A stretch of 64,000 nt of DNA from Pseudoscleropodium purum (GCA_963969395.1 OZ017805.1:5332001-5396000); one strand, 5' to 3'; shown: positions 1 through 11,184, counted from the stretch's first letter. Program-made: numbers and translations. The notes: generated by a model from the sequence alone, not told the origin.

Positions 1-745
1 TCCGGTCCTGGAAATCCGTCCTGACCAATCCGGTCCGGATGGTCATCATGTATCCGTAATCCTATCCGGTTTGGTTTTGCCTCTGTTTCACCATCAGAGG
101 GATCGCCACTTACATTTGAGAGTGGTAGGCCCACCACTCCTTCCGTGACTTATAGTAGCTGAAGACCCACTGTCCTACTTCCTAAACTCCTAAGCTAATC
201 CGGATCCGGTTTGGTCCTTCACAACAACCCAGATAGCAATCCGGGTTGTAGGTCACACAAAGACCCCACACTCGACCCTCTCATACTACAACGACCTTGA
301 TGCTACTTCCGATCCGTGCGAAGACAAGTGGTTACAAGTGTACCCGTCCGTTCCAACATCAACTAAAGTTCTTCCATTTACCAACTAAGGCGGTAAGACC
401 TCACAAGAGATCGGACACTCAACCGGATTTCCCACCCGGGAGTTCTAGCGTAGCTAAGGAATCCCTCCCTACCCGCCTAGCCTAACAACAGCTTTCTCAC
501 CCGGAATCTTAAACTCTAGACGTGCTGAGGAACTAAGTTCACTCCCAACTCTTAGATACCTACTCACATGCACTTAGGATCGGAAAATAAACACCAAGGG
601 AAGAAATCACTCGCAAACCGGCTCGTATTATCCTAACTCCACATCATACAATCCTGTCGCGCTGGAGAGAGACACACAATGAGGAGAAGAGAAAGGTACA
701 AGAAATTTGCAAAATGAAGACTCCCAGTTCCTATCGCAGGAACCG

Positions 746-754
746 ATTTATATA
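746..754 (-). promoter_or_regulatory. Second TATA box in giant LTR (P2)
   Basis: The minus strand reads TTTGTATATAAATCG downstream of the ORF stop. The same box is intact in copy 2 (29809-29817) and copy 3 (47592-47600). It may be the start site for genomic retrotransposon RNA, which would place the ORF inside a very long U3. Confidence 0.45.
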
Positions 755-904
755 CAAAGGGTAAAAACCCTAAAAGCACAAAAAGGAGCGGAAAACCCGT
801 GGGGGTCCGCCACCACCCTAATCTAACTTCCGGCTAACCTAATACTGTTGAGCCGGATCCGGATCCGGATCCGCTCCTACTCCTAACTGAAATCAAAATC
901 CTAT

Positions 905-2563
905 CTACTCTACAACCCTAGATCCTATTGTCGGGCTTCCGCTCTCCGGAACCAGCTCCTCGAAGACTTCACTCAAGTTCCGGTTCCGTTCCCCCTCCGC
1001 AGGGTTAGATCCGGGTGAAGACTCCAGGTCGATTGTAATATCCGGTCTCGTGCCCGGATTCTCGGTCCGTGCTGACTTCTTGGACTTGGGAGTCCAATCC
1101 TTCCTATCCTTCGGAACGGTCGCATCCGGAAAGGAATCCGGTAGCGAGAGGTCCGAAAGATGTATCCCCTTGGAGCACGTTGCTCCAGTCAGCTTCCGGC
1201 TGCTTTCCTCAATCTGGTCTGCAGCCTTCCGTCCCTCCATCATCGCCGTCTCCACCTGCTCAGCAAAGTCGGTGAGAATCCGGACCATCCGGGAACCGGA
1301 TAGTTTCTTCTCCTCGTGCATCTTCTCGTCGAAGAGCTTCGCTTTGGCGGCGGCCGTTCCGGTATCTCCCAGGATGGCCTTGATCTGCTCGGCTATCTTC
1401 CGAGTCTCCTCCGCCATCTTCCGGGTGGCCGTCACGTCTTCCCGATAGGCAAAGAGAGTTGCCTTCAGGGTGTCCACCTCCTCCTGCAACCGGCGGATCT
1501 CCGCTTCCTGTTTCCGGGTCTCTTCCGGATTGGTGATGCACTCCGCCACCTGTTCCGCCAACTTAATGTCCGGTGGCGCATCTACCAACTTTTCGATCGC
1601 CGAAAGCATTCTGTGCTTGACCTCCCAATCCGCCCTGATGTTGCAAAGGAGGTTGATAAGACCGTTGAACGGATCTTGCATTTCCGGGTCTTCCCCGGAA
1701 ACGGTCTTCTCGGCTTCCGGTCTCTCTTCCGGGGCCGGTTTGTTGTGACCGGGAGGCGTCCCGCGCTTGTTTGGAGGCGTCAACTTCTGTCGCTTGATGG
1801 GCGGCATCGGCTCCTCCTCTTCCTCGCTCAACTCCCGGTCTGAACCGAAATCGGACTCCGCCTCGTCATCCGTTTTCGACTCCCCATACTTCAGGAGGAC
1901 TTCTCGAGTCCTCCACACCTTCTCCTCCGCGTCGGTGAGGACTTGGTTCTCCCGATAGAGGTGGAAGAGGTAAGGGCACACTAGACTGGCCCTCTTCTTC
2001 CCAACTCTACTAACGAGCTGGGCCACGAGATCAAAAATGATCCGTGCCCAGTCCACTTTCCAGGTACCACTTAGGGCACCGAAAATCGTGTTGCCCAGGG
2101 TGATCGTCACCCTGGTCGGCTTTTCCGGGTGAAGGATCGGAACCAAGAACTGCAGGAGCTGACGGTGTCGGTCATCCACGCAATCCTCGACCGCGTATCC
2201 GTCCTTCGGGTTGACGGCCCCCTGGAACTTGCCTTGGACAAACTCATCCTTCCGGTTTGCCATTCCTAACCCTCCTGCCCGGAAACCGTAAACACCTCTC
2301 CACATTCCCTCGTTCCAGCGGATGGGAGTTCCTCTCACGGTGTTGTCAAACTAGTTGGACAGTTTTCCGAGGAGTTCCTTGACCATTCTCTCCTCCCTAA
2401 AACCCCAGGGTTTCTCGGCAAACCCTAGGCAACCCATAGAGGTGAGATCCTCCATGAGTTGAGACTTTTTCGGCTTTGTGGAGGGAATAACCGGAATGAC
2501 TTTCCGGAGCTTTACCTCGCCTCCAGAGGGACTCGCTGGTCTAGACCTACGTAGCGGCGGCAT
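905..2563 (-). pseudogene. LTR-internal ORF, family 1, copy 1 (one in-frame stop)
   Basis: About 552 codons run from ATG at 2563 to the stop at 905, with a single in-frame TAG at 2351-2353. Copy 2 reads Gln there, so this is a simple CAG to TAG change. The product has a conserved N-terminal globular region (motif MGCLGFAEKPWGF near residue 45), a middle region LLQFLVPILHPEKPTRVTI, an acidic stretch, a Lys/Arg-rich nuclear-signal-like stretch (PPIKRQKL), and a long C-terminal coiled coil (repeats like EEVDTLKATLFAYRED). It has no zinc knuckle, protease or polymerase motif. It is homologous to the ORF of the family 2 LTRs. Function unknown; a gag-like or nucleic-acid-binding accessory role is only a guess. 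Confidence 0.7.
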
Positions 2564-2728
2564 TCCCCCTTCAATCTATCTCACTCTCTCCTAGCCGCAC
2601 GTCCCGTTCCTCACGTTCTCTCTCCGATCTCAATCGGAATCAAAGCCTACAGCACACAAACGCGAAAACTCGACCACGCGCACTCAAGCTCGAGTTTCTA
2701 AAAGGGGGTGCAACAGTGAAGGCTCCTC

Positions 2729-2737
2729 CTTATATAG
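2729..2737 (-). promoter_or_regulatory. TATA box upstream of LTR-internal ORF (P1)
   Basis: The minus strand reads ACTATATAAGGAGG here, about 170 bp before the ORF's ATG at 2563. The box is also present in copy 3 (47224-47230) but damaged in copy 2, which reads TATTAAAGG. Confidence 0.5.
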
Positions 2738-2992
2738 TCTCTGGACCCTTTCCAGTTTGGTCATCATGAATCCGGTTCACCATCATAATCCGGTCCTAGA
2801 CCTAATCCGTGTTGCATTCCGTTTCCGTCGTTAGTTACTCCTGACCGGATTAGATCCAAGAGGCCCACTACTTCATATTCTGAGCTAATTTTGAGTTTTC
2901 CTTCTCCACCTAATTGGATCCGGTTCCCTAATGGCTAGTTTCCGTTCCTATTTTGGTCCATACTAAGAAAATCAAAATTTTAAGCTGCGACA

Positions 2993-4359
2993 ACTCCCGG
3001 CCATCCATGCCTTCCAACAATAAGATACCACTGGGCAACACATTCTTCACGCGAAGAATGGTCCGTCCAACCTTGACATCCAACGTCGTGGGTGCCTCAC
3101 GCTACAAATAAACGTAATCCCCCGTGGAAAAACGTCGCAAGTGAGGTCGGTAGGCGCCGCTACGAATGCGAGCGTACCGTAGTGTGTCGCAATGCTGAGC
3201 AATGAATAAATTCTCCATGGCCATCGACATGGCCCGCTTGAAGAACTCCGCTCGGTCACGCAAACATTGGATCCACACCTCTGGATCATCCAAATCCACA
3301 ACAGGAGCCAACTTCTCCTATATAGAACATGGTAGAATGGGCTCCCGTTCGTATAACAACTGATACGGATTGAAAGCAGCTAGGGAAGCCTATCGACTAA
3401 ACCGATACCCCATGGCGATCCATGGTATCATCAGATCCCAATCACGGTGGCCACCTTGGAGTAATCCATACTTCCGTAGGTCTCGTTTCACGCTCTGAAC
3501 CACACGCTCCGCCAAACCGTCCGCTTTCGAATGATCCCGAGAAGTGGTACGATGGTCAATCAAAGCCTTGGTACACAAAGCTTCAAAAGCCCCAAGGAAC
3601 TCTCGCCCTTGATCAATCAAAACCTCAGCTGGGGCTCGAAAATGAGCCAACACTTGGTTGAGGAATGCCATGGCCGCCAACTCTGAAGAGTTCTGTGGAA
3701 GAGCCACAAGCTCAATCCACTTGCTGAAATGCTCCACCATCACCAAGACATACTTGGCTCCACGTGGAGTCACGACAAGTGGACCAGCAAAGTCCAAGGA
3801 CCAACGACAGCCCAATCCCATAATGGGCAAAAGTTGCAACTGTGGTGATAAAGTGTTGAAGCTGGATTGCACTCGATCATCACCTCACACCGTGAAACAT
3901 AAGTGGCGACCTGCTGATACATGCCGGTCCACCAATATTGGCTGCGCAACATCGAATGAGTCTGTCGCACACCAAAATGACCAAGGTCTTCGTGTACTTG
4001 CCGTACCAACGAAGCCCTCTGCTCTGGCCTGGGAACTATGCGCCTAGTCCCATCCGGTCACACCCGAAATATAAGGCTGTTCTCCCAACGAAACCTTGTT
4101 ATCCGGTGTCCAACTCGATCGCGCTCCATAGTCGAAAGCGCAGGTGGAAGCATCCCATGTTGTAGCTTGTGCAAGACTGGAATGTCTTCCCACACATCGC
4201 TAACAACTTGGGCCTTGTCTGGTTCCTCATCCGTTGTCAAGTCAAACAACATCGATGCGGAGCTAGACATCAAGGTGGGATAAGCCGCTACATGCCACCC
4301 CGGAACCGACTCCCTATCACAATCCCCATGCCACCTAGCACCAGTCACATCCTCTTCCG
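2993..4359 (-). pseudogene. Gypsy integrase, frameshifted and truncated at its C-terminus
   Basis: The zinc-binding part contains HEDLGHFGVRQTHSMLRSQY and a downstream Cys-rich segment (3890-4010). A frameshift near 3865-3885 separates it from the catalytic core. The core has Asp in RWSLDFAGPLVV (about 3780-3800), Asp in VLIDQGREFLGAF (about 3600-3625), and Glu in DGLAERVVQSVKRD (about 3500-3520), a DDE triad. The C-terminal domain has GDYVYL and the SH3-like ILRVKNVLPSGILLLEG, and stops at the giant LTR boundary. Stops occur at 4058, 3390, near 3319 and near 3103. No chromodomain is seen. Confidence 0.88.
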
Positions 4360-4760
4360 AAGGACTTGGATTGCGAGAAAGACCATCTGCATCCAAGTTG
4401 GTGATGCCGGCCCAATGTACAACCTCAAAATCATACTCTTGAAGCAACAAAGCCCACTTGGCAAGCTTGCCTGTGAGCTTGTCAGACTCCATGAGCCACT
4501 TCAAAGGCTGGTGGTCGGTCACCAACGTAAAACGTTGCCCATACAAATAAGGCCTGAAATGAGCTATGGCCCAAACCGCTGCCAAAGCCTCCCCCTCATA
4601 GGATGAATAGTTGGACTCCGCATTGTTGTTGCTCCTAGAAGCAAAAGCAACAACATACTCCCGTCCTTCCTCATCCTTCTGAGTCAATACTGCACCCAAT
4701 CCCACCGCACTCTAGTCTGTGTGCAATTGAAAGGGCCGTGTTGCATCCGGACGCCGCAAT
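4360..4760 (-). pseudogene. Gypsy RNase H
   Basis: Ty3-type RNase H motifs are AVGLGAVLTQKDEEGREYVV, AFASRSNNNAESNYSSYEGE, WAIAHFRPYLYG and TLVTDHQPLKWLM, ending near ITNLDADGLSRNPS. It removes RNA from the hybrid. The usual D-W-S at its start reads D-stop-S near 4708 (TGG to TAG). Confidence 0.88.
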
Positions 4761-5866
4761 ACAGGAGCTGAACCGAGCTTCAGCTTCAAGGTAGCAAATG
4801 TATGCTCCTGCTCGCGTCCCCAAGTCCATGGTTGATCCTTTCTTGTGAGAATAGTCAACGGTTTAGCAATCAAGCTAAAGTTCTTGACAAATCAGCGATA
4901 GTAATTCGCCAAGCCAAGAAAAGCTCGAAGCCGTGACACGTCGGTTGGGGCAGGAATCTTTTGCAATGCATCCACCTTGGCCTGCTGTACGCCAAGACCC
5001 TCTAGAACAATCATGTGTCCCAAATATGGCAATCGGTCGTAGAAGAACTTGCACTTGCCATGGTGCAAACACAATCCCCACTACCGTAATCTCTCAAATA
5101 CCTTCTGAAGATGCCTCACATGCTCTTGTGGGCTGCTACTAAAAATGATAACATCATCGATGTAGCATCAAGCAAATGGTAAACCGGTCAACACCCGGTC
5201 TACCACCCTCTGAAACTCAGCAGGTGCGTTCTTGAGGCCAAATGGGAGAAACTTCCAATGGTAGAGTTGATCTCTCCCATCCAGATCAACTCCCCAGAAT
5301 GCAGTCTTCACTCGGTCATCCACCATCAATGGTAATTGATGATAACCAGACCGCAAATCTAGAGTACTAAATACTCTAGCATGGCCCACCGCATCAAATA
5401 ACTCCTCTGGCATGGGCATGGGATACCGGTCTAACTTGGTCTTGCGGTTGACCGGTGTATAATCGCCATACATCCGTTTCTCCGTCCAATTGCCAAAGAT
5501 ATCCTTCTTTGATGGCATAACTGTGGCACAAGCATATTCACCGTTAGAGAGCTCGATCAAGCTGGCGGCCAACAACTCCTGACAACAAGTTTGCATGCCA
5601 ACTTTCTCTGAAAGACTGAGCTTATACGAGTGTCGGAAGATCGGGTGGTCGTCGTCCTACTCAATGTGAATGGGTTTGCCTTTATAGCCCTCCAAATCAT
5701 GGAGACTAAAGGCAAAACAGCTGCGATATGAACGTATGAACGCTCGCACCCTTCGTGCCTTGGCACTAGTAAGATGTGGCCCTAACTCCAAAGGCCAATC
5801 ATCAAACTCCGTGGTCTCCTTCTCCACCGTAGAAGACTCATTACATACCGGCACGGCCGATGATTG
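4761..5866 (-). pseudogene. Gypsy reverse transcriptase
   Basis: Recognisable motifs are STLDLRSGYHQLP, KFLPFGLKNAPAEFQRVVDR, and CYIDDVIIFSS (Ile replaces the more usual Leu of YLDD), then LGHMI and RLRAFLGLANYYR. The catalytic aspartates are present. In-frame stops are at 5867-5869, 5657-5659, 5168-5170 (directly before CYIDD), near 5086 and near 4891. It copies element RNA into DNA in the particle. Confidence 0.9.
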
Positions 5867-6149
5867 CTACTTAGTAGCAAAGAGGGCATTCATGCCCCCA
5901 ACCTTCTCACTCACGGGATCCACATAAAATCCCATATCGTGATGATAAAACCGGGAAAAGATATCCCCAGCATTCTCTCTACCAAAGTTCTCGGCCAAGG
6001 CTACAAAGACACGCTGAGCATGAAGCTCCTCATCTACGTGCCTCTCCAAACGAAAAAGCAACTCTGCTTCCTCGCTCTCTGTGAGATGTGGCACCGCTGC
6101 CCCCTGACCATCAGAGTCTGCCCCCAACATGTGTGGCTGGTCACGCGAA

Positions 6150-7138
6150 TGACGCTGAAAGGCGAAACAGAGGCCACAAACCCAAACAAGAGTGTTGAGG
6201 TCAATAGCTTGACCCAACAAAGAACGACGTTGGCCCTCAGAGACATCCGGTGCTGCAGTGGTGCCTGTCAAAAAGCCCATGGCCCGCTCCCTCTCATTGG
6301 CAGAAGGCTCCTCGTAAGTTTGGGAAGTAGAGTCCCAAACCATACCCGGACCGCGTGTCCTAAAGGCAAAAGATCCAGGGTAGCACATCAAAGTGGGAAA
6401 TGCCCTCCGTGTGAAACCAACGCGGTTTACCACAACCAAAGGTGGCTCATCATCCTTGGTAACCTCTGTGGAAACACAATGGTCGTCCAAGATGTCATCC
6501 ACCTCACGCCGCACAGGTCGCTGCACTTGTACAAGTGTAGAGGTGAGCGTTGCCGATGATGCCAAGTTGGTCCAAATCCAACGTGGCCGATGGGCGTAAG
6601 AGCCCAACGCCGCGACATCAACATACGTGGGGGGACCAAGAAGGTGATGGATGTATGCCCCATCCTCACGCACCTTCGTCCGTGTATCCTCCAATGGAGG
6701 TACATTCTCAAAAATGTACCTCGGTGGCATTGATTGGTGGGTAATCCACCACTGGATGAGCCTAAGCAAATCCGCAAAGAGCCCCGATCGTGGATCATCC
6801 AAGCCACGTCCACTGCCCGCCTGTGAATGGCCTTGGCAAGGCCATCTGGCAATCACTAAGTCCACGTGACCCAATCGGCGAAGATCATCCTCACTAATCA
6901 AGGTCACATCACGTGGCAATTTACCAAAATACCCTCAAATCGCAGAAGGTGGTAACTGCTCTGGATACAATGCCAAAAGACGTTGGATGTGATGGTAAGC
7001 GGCACGGTTGGCCGCAAAGCCACTATCCACATGAATGTACCATTGTACTTTGAGCTCGGCTTCTAACACCGCCGCTAGCCCTATACCAATGCCGGAAAAG
7101 AGCTCCACGAGGGTAATACCCTCATCTGGTGGACGCCA
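6150..7138 (-). pseudogene. Cytosine-5 DNA methyltransferase domain inside the gypsy polyprotein
   Basis: All core C5-methyltransferase motifs appear in the standard order. Motif I is ITLVELFSGIGIGLAAVL (7070-7117) and motif II is near VDSGFAANRAAYHH. Motif IV is VDLVIARWPCQGHSQ, with the catalytic Pro-Cys-Gln at 6833-6841. Motif VI is PPRYIFENVP, with Glu-Asn-Val at 6701-6709. Motif VIII is SYAHRPRWIWTNL (6566-6600). Motif IX is like NERERAMGFLTG (6260-6300), and motif X LLGQAIDL is near 6200-6220. The Cys and Glu needed for catalysis are present. The order is not the permuted one of plant DRM enzymes; motif VIII resembles DNMT3-type enzymes. Target-recognition sequence is short. One in-frame TGA lies near 6952. 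It sits between protease and reverse transcriptase and presumably methylated DNA when intact. Confidence 0.92.
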
Positions 7139-7860
7139 CTAAATAGTGCGAGCCAACAATGGGGTAGAAGAATACTCTGAGTAATGCGAAGCATCCAAAG
7201 CATCCACAATCTTCCGACTGCGGTGAGTGAGCTCCAATTGAGTCCTCCAAGGTGGAACTAGATCCTTGCAATGACGAGGAGGGATTTGTGGTGCTACGTG
7301 CTCCCGTGATTCAGCTACCCCTGACATAAAAGCATATGTCTCCTCTAAAAGCGTAGAACCACATGGCAAATTGGATGCCAAAGTGCTGCGCCCAAACATA
7401 GCATCCGCCGTAGGAGTCACTATGCTAGATGCGAAGACAACAGGGATGAGCTCCTTGCTGCCATCACCAGCAGACCACCCAGGCCTAATCCAAGCCTCCT
7501 CTGTCCAGTTATCCACCCCAAAGTCGAGTGGATAAAGTGCCTGTTGACCCACCAAAATGTTGTAGTTGGTGGCACCAGTCACAACGCACTGAAGAGAGAC
7601 ATGTGAAAACAATGGACCAGATCCCACGCCAAACATCAACTGTAATAGATGTCAGGTGTACCCCATGGCCTTCTCCGTTCCCCTAACCAATGTGACAATT
7701 GTGAATGGGCAAGGCTCGAGGTCTAAAGTACCTAGACCCAAATCTTGGGCTAGTTGTTTGCCAATCATCACTTGCTGAGCCCCGGAATCCAACATAACAC
7801 ATAGGGGAGTAGCTCGAGTGGGGTTGCCATCCGTACGGCCAACCACCATGACTCTGTCGT
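7139..7860 (-). pseudogene. Gypsy aspartic protease region
   Basis: The active-site motif LCVMLDSGAQQV lies near 7765-7810, followed by a C-terminal part with GATNYNILVGQQALYPLDFG. It would cleave the polyprotein. In-frame stops sit at 7652-7654 (TGA) and 7139-7141 (TAG); the latter lies directly before the methyltransferase, but the frame continues unchanged and the same change type occurs elsewhere in the element. I therefore read it as decay, although a programmed stop here cannot be excluded from one copy. Confidence 0.75.
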
Positions 7861-9865
7861 CATTCACCAAACGTATCACCTCTGGACGCACACTACGTCG
7901 CTCCCATGCCGACCGGGCTGCAACATTAGACAAATAAGCCACTCCAGAGATCAAGGATTGATCCTTGGATGACTGCTCCATAGGTGTGGAAGTGGCATTG
8001 GCCTCAAATGCAGAAATAGTCTCCGTTGCCAACTTGGCCCGCATTGCCACCAAATCCTCCTCAGTGGATGGAGCCGTCATTGCCTGTGACACCTCCAACG
8101 ACGAAATGGGCACCTTGCCTTCCAACATACTACCCGCCAAGTGGAATACACCGGATGGTTGAAAATCCGGTGTGAGAAAGTCCACGCCAGCAAACACCGG
8201 CAACTGCAACACCTTATACGCCAAGGTGTGTGCAGCATCTCCACGACTAGAAGAAACCGGGGGGACCGAATTCAATGTGGGAGCGGCAGTAGAAGAAGCC
8301 GCATCCGTGATGCTGAACGAAAGAGGTAGCTGGGACTGACCAATGTGGTCCGGCAAACCCACATGGCGTGAACGATTACTACTACCCGGCACAATAGAAG
8401 AGGGTGCCACTGCCTGTGCAATGGTCTGAGCATGAGTGGCAACCGTTGCCACCACCTCCCCTGAAGCACCATACAAGTAGCGATCTAAGGCTAAAGATGA
8501 GCCTTGACCCCTCACCGCAGGCCGTGTGTCAGCCACTTGCCCCAAAGAAGCCATTGCGCTCATCTGCTTCTTTAGCTTTGCCAATTCGGCTTGAAGTGAT
8601 TTCACAGCCTTTGATCCGCCACCTGAAGACGTCAGGTGCTTCTTAGGATGACGAATGAAGCAATTCTCATCATTGTGGTCGAGCTTGCCACAATGAGAGC
8701 ATGTCACAAGCTTCTTCCCCTTGCCCCCAGTCTTCTCTGCAGGTTTGGCCGCCTCGATCTTGGGCTTGGTCTTCCCCGCCCCTACCCCCTTCTTCTTGGC
8801 ACAATTGGGGTCCCCTTTGGTGTGACCGGCCTCTCCACAAGCCCAGCAATACACAACCTTTTCGGGTTGTGCCTCCGCCAAACTACCCGTAGCTGTAGCA
8901 AGCTTCTTGGGCTTGGGAGCCTCTAAAAGCAACGTGACCAAGTCTGTGGCCTTGCTCACGCCTAATGCCCAGTCAAACGCTTCCACCTCAGCGAACGCCT
9001 GAGCCAAGGTCGCGTTGCCGCCGTATTGGAAGAGGAGGTGCGGGCTGATCAACTCAACCATCCGCTTGTCTAGCTTGGAGATAAAAATCTTCACAAGCTG
9101 ACGTTTCGTGAACACATCACCAGCCTCCGTTGCCAACCGTGACAATCGAGTATACATAGTGTGTGGGGTATCCTCCTTCTCACGTCGGAAATCCTAGATG
9201 CGACGCATCTGATCATGCCGATAACCCCCATATTCCATCTCCAAATGCGCCATAAATTGCGCCAGAGGATTGAAGCGAGGCGGAGGACCAACTGCCTCTA
9301 ATGTCGCCCGTGTGGCTTGAGCCAAACGTGACATGGCCCCCAAGCCGGAACCCTCCTCATCCTTAGGCGGATCGCCAAAAAGAGGAGCTCGGGCAACCGC
9401 AGCCTCCTTGAGTGCAGTCATCAACTCCACACGATTGCGCCAGTAGTCCTCAACCGGGCGCAATTCCTCTGCATGCGATGCAATCCACCTCCCGTATGTC
9501 TGAAGCGCCTCCAGCTCCAAATGTTGTGGCAACAACTCAAATGCGTACCAGTCGTTGAACGACGGTGTCCGCTGGCACTTCTCCTTCATCCATGTCTGGA
9601 ATCGGAGTTGCCAATCGGGCAAGGAGATACCCCCAGTCCATCCCGAGAACCTGTCTCGCACGACATGACGAAAATCATCCTCCATGTTGCCAAACGTGCC
9701 CACACTCCACACTCGAAGCCTATGATCGGTATCCAACGCCGAAACAGGCTCAAAAGCCTCGTCGGTATCCGACCCTGGCCCAAAGTCTGCGGTGGAAACA
9801 CTTTCCGGGTGGTCTAGTGAGGGGGAGCGGTAATACCGACTCCTAGTACTCACCATAAACAACAA
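7861..9865 (-). pseudogene. gag: Gypsy gag with two CCHC zinc knuckles
   Basis: The capsid-like region runs from the start near 9865 (a likely ATG begins MVSTRSRYYRSPS) through motifs such as SLPDWQLRFQTWMKEK. It crosses one in-frame TAG at 9194-9196. Nucleocapsid follows with two knuckles: CWACGEAGHTKGDPNC near 8800-8850 (last spacing one longer than canonical) and CSHCGKLDHNDENC near 8660-8702 (canonical CX2CX4HX4C). A Ser/Ala-rich linker leads to the protease. Gag packages the element RNA and forms the particle. It is in the same frame as protease and methyltransferase. Confidence 0.85.
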
Positions 9866-10077
9866 CCACCAAGGAAACTATCTACGGGTACTATCTAAAA
9901 GGTAAGGGTATGGACGGGCAACCTGCACTTGCAAAATCACCAAGCTATGTGGATCACCGGTCATCACCTCCGGCTACCACAAGTCCAACCACAACCCCCC
10001 ACATAAAAAGGTCTTGCCGGCCATTAACCCGACTTCACCCCTACAGTACCCTATCACAATCTAAGACAACAAAAACA
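9866..10077 (-). other. Gypsy 5' leader remnant
   Basis: Non-coding sequence before gag. I find no convincing complement of a tRNA 3' end here, so the primer-binding site is lost or beyond the break at 10078. Confidence 0.4.
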
Positions 10078-10110
10078 CAGCGTCCGCATCCGGACGTCAT
10101 GTCAACCCTG
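10078..10110. mobile_element. Fragment of hAT/MITE end
   Basis: Thirty-three bases match the right end of the MITEs at 61498-61811 and 28393-28714, ending in the terminal repeat GTCAACCCTG at 10110. It sits at the break between the gypsy leader and the family 2 LTR fragment, so a deletion probably removed the rest of a hAT insertion together with the end of the LTR. Confidence 0.7.
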
Positions 10111-11184
10111 CTTTCCGTCCACTCGAATTGGGACTTGAGGCTATCCTTTTTCTTCCTCCAACTCCCGGATTCGTTCCTCTATTTATTGAAACTCTTCCAA
10201 ATTTGGACGTTTCCAGATCTCCTCTAAAATTTAGTCTGACTCCACCTTGAGTTTGTCCGCAATAAGGAGCACGTGATCTTCCAATTTGCCATACATTTGT
10301 TTGGCCTATTGCATCCATTGGATTCTAGCTTCAAGGAACTCTAGTTCGTGGGGATGTTCCGGATCTAGAATCAACTCCTCGCATTCCAATGTTAGCGCCT
10401 TACCTTGTTCAACTAGATTTGTGGACTTCTTTTGTCTCTGGTCCATTACTTCTTCTTCCTCTTCTAGTTGCTCTTCTTCTTCGGATTCCTTCTCTTCCTT
10501 TTCTAGCTCATCCATGAGGCTGTACTTTAAGATCTCGACTTCGGTGTTGTACTGAATCATCTCTTCTACACTCAAGACCTCCTTGTGGTGATAGAGGTGG
10601 AACAAATATAAGGTAATAGGGTTGTGCTTCGCTCGGCCTACGTGCTCTATTAGTTTGCCCACTACTCCTTGAATTACTCTCCTCCAGTGGATGATCTAGT
10701 CCTCAAAAGCCCCCAAAATGATGTTGGCCACTATAACCGTAACCCGGGTAGGTTTTTCAAGATACAAGATCGGAATTAGAAAATTCAGTACCTATCTATA
10801 CCTCTCATTCTTAGTCACTAATGACAAAACCTTCCTTGGAGTGGACCTGACTTTGGAACTTTTCGGCTATGTACTTATTTTCTCTTTTGACTAGTCCGAG
10901 TTCATTCTTTTTTAACGAATAGACATCCGCTTAGATGTCTTTCGTTCAAGCTACGGGTCGACCTCTCATTGTCAACTAGTGTTAGTTCGGAACTTCGTAA
11001 ATGAGTTCTTGAATCATTTCCTCGTTCTTCATGCACTACGGCCTATTTAACAATTCGACATACCTGATACACATGAGGTCCTCCTCTAACTAAGCTCGGT
11101 GAGCCGGTTAGAAAGAATAACCGAACAAACCATCTAGGCTACAACTCCAGACTTTCGTGCAACTGGATCAATAGCCGTTGCCAT
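10111..11184 (-). pseudogene. LTR-internal ORF, family 2, copy 1 (fragment)
   Basis: Starts at ATG 11184 and is homologous to the ORFs at 50783 and 58876. The best open stretch (10306-10662) includes NPITLYLFHLYHHKEVLS, an acidic Glu-rich run and the start of the coiled coil. There are several stops and frameshifts. Function unknown. Confidence 0.6.

Larger units (their letters stand above)
1..2992 (-). mobile_element. Giant LTR-like element, family 1, copy 1 (cut by window edge)
   Basis: Read on the minus strand this starts TGTCGCAGC at 2992 and matches the complete copy at 28790-32065 along its whole length. The far end lies outside the window. It has no internal direct repeats, so the unit itself looks like one very long LTR. 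It holds a TATA box, a protein-coding region of about 550 codons, a second TATA box and a long 3' part. It directly abuts the last recognisable integrase codons of the gypsy element at 2993. It could be that element's 3' LTR, but the preceding bases are not a clear polypurine tract and the integrase seems cut short, so I favour a separate insertion into pol. Confidence 0.8.
2993..10077 (-). mobile_element. Ty3/gypsy retrotransposon carrying a DNA methyltransferase domain (decayed)
   Basis: A single minus-strand reading frame runs from 9865 to about 3880, then shifts once and continues to 2993. The order is gag with two CCHC knuckles, aspartic protease (DSGA), C5 cytosine methyltransferase, reverse transcriptase (YIDD), RNase H, and integrase with an HHCC-like finger and DDE core. 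The methyltransferase is in frame with the rest, so it was part of the polyprotein. About 13 in-frame stops make the copy dead. No chromodomain is visible, and the integrase end is cut by the giant LTR at 2992. The 5' LTR and primer-binding site are not intact; what precedes gag is a leader and then a hAT-end fragment. Confidence 0.9.

Noticed and set aside
297..485. 62-codon antisense ORF in the giant LTR, also open at 47861-48049
   Set aside because: It runs against LTR transcription and is frameshifted in copy 2 (29360-29550). Similarity simply follows the DNA similarity of LTR copies.
1050..1843. Plus-strand ORFs opposite the LTR-internal protein
   Set aside because: Shadow frames of the minus-strand coding region.
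1..2992. Giant LTR copy 1 as the 3' LTR of the gypsy element
   Set aside because: No good polypurine tract precedes it and the integrase C-terminus seems cut. Not excluded, but insertion into pol fits better.
6150..7138. Bacterial restriction-modification methyltransferase or contamination
   Set aside because: The domain is in frame with gypsy protease and reverse transcriptase on both sides, and motif VIII resembles eukaryotic DNMT3-type enzymes.
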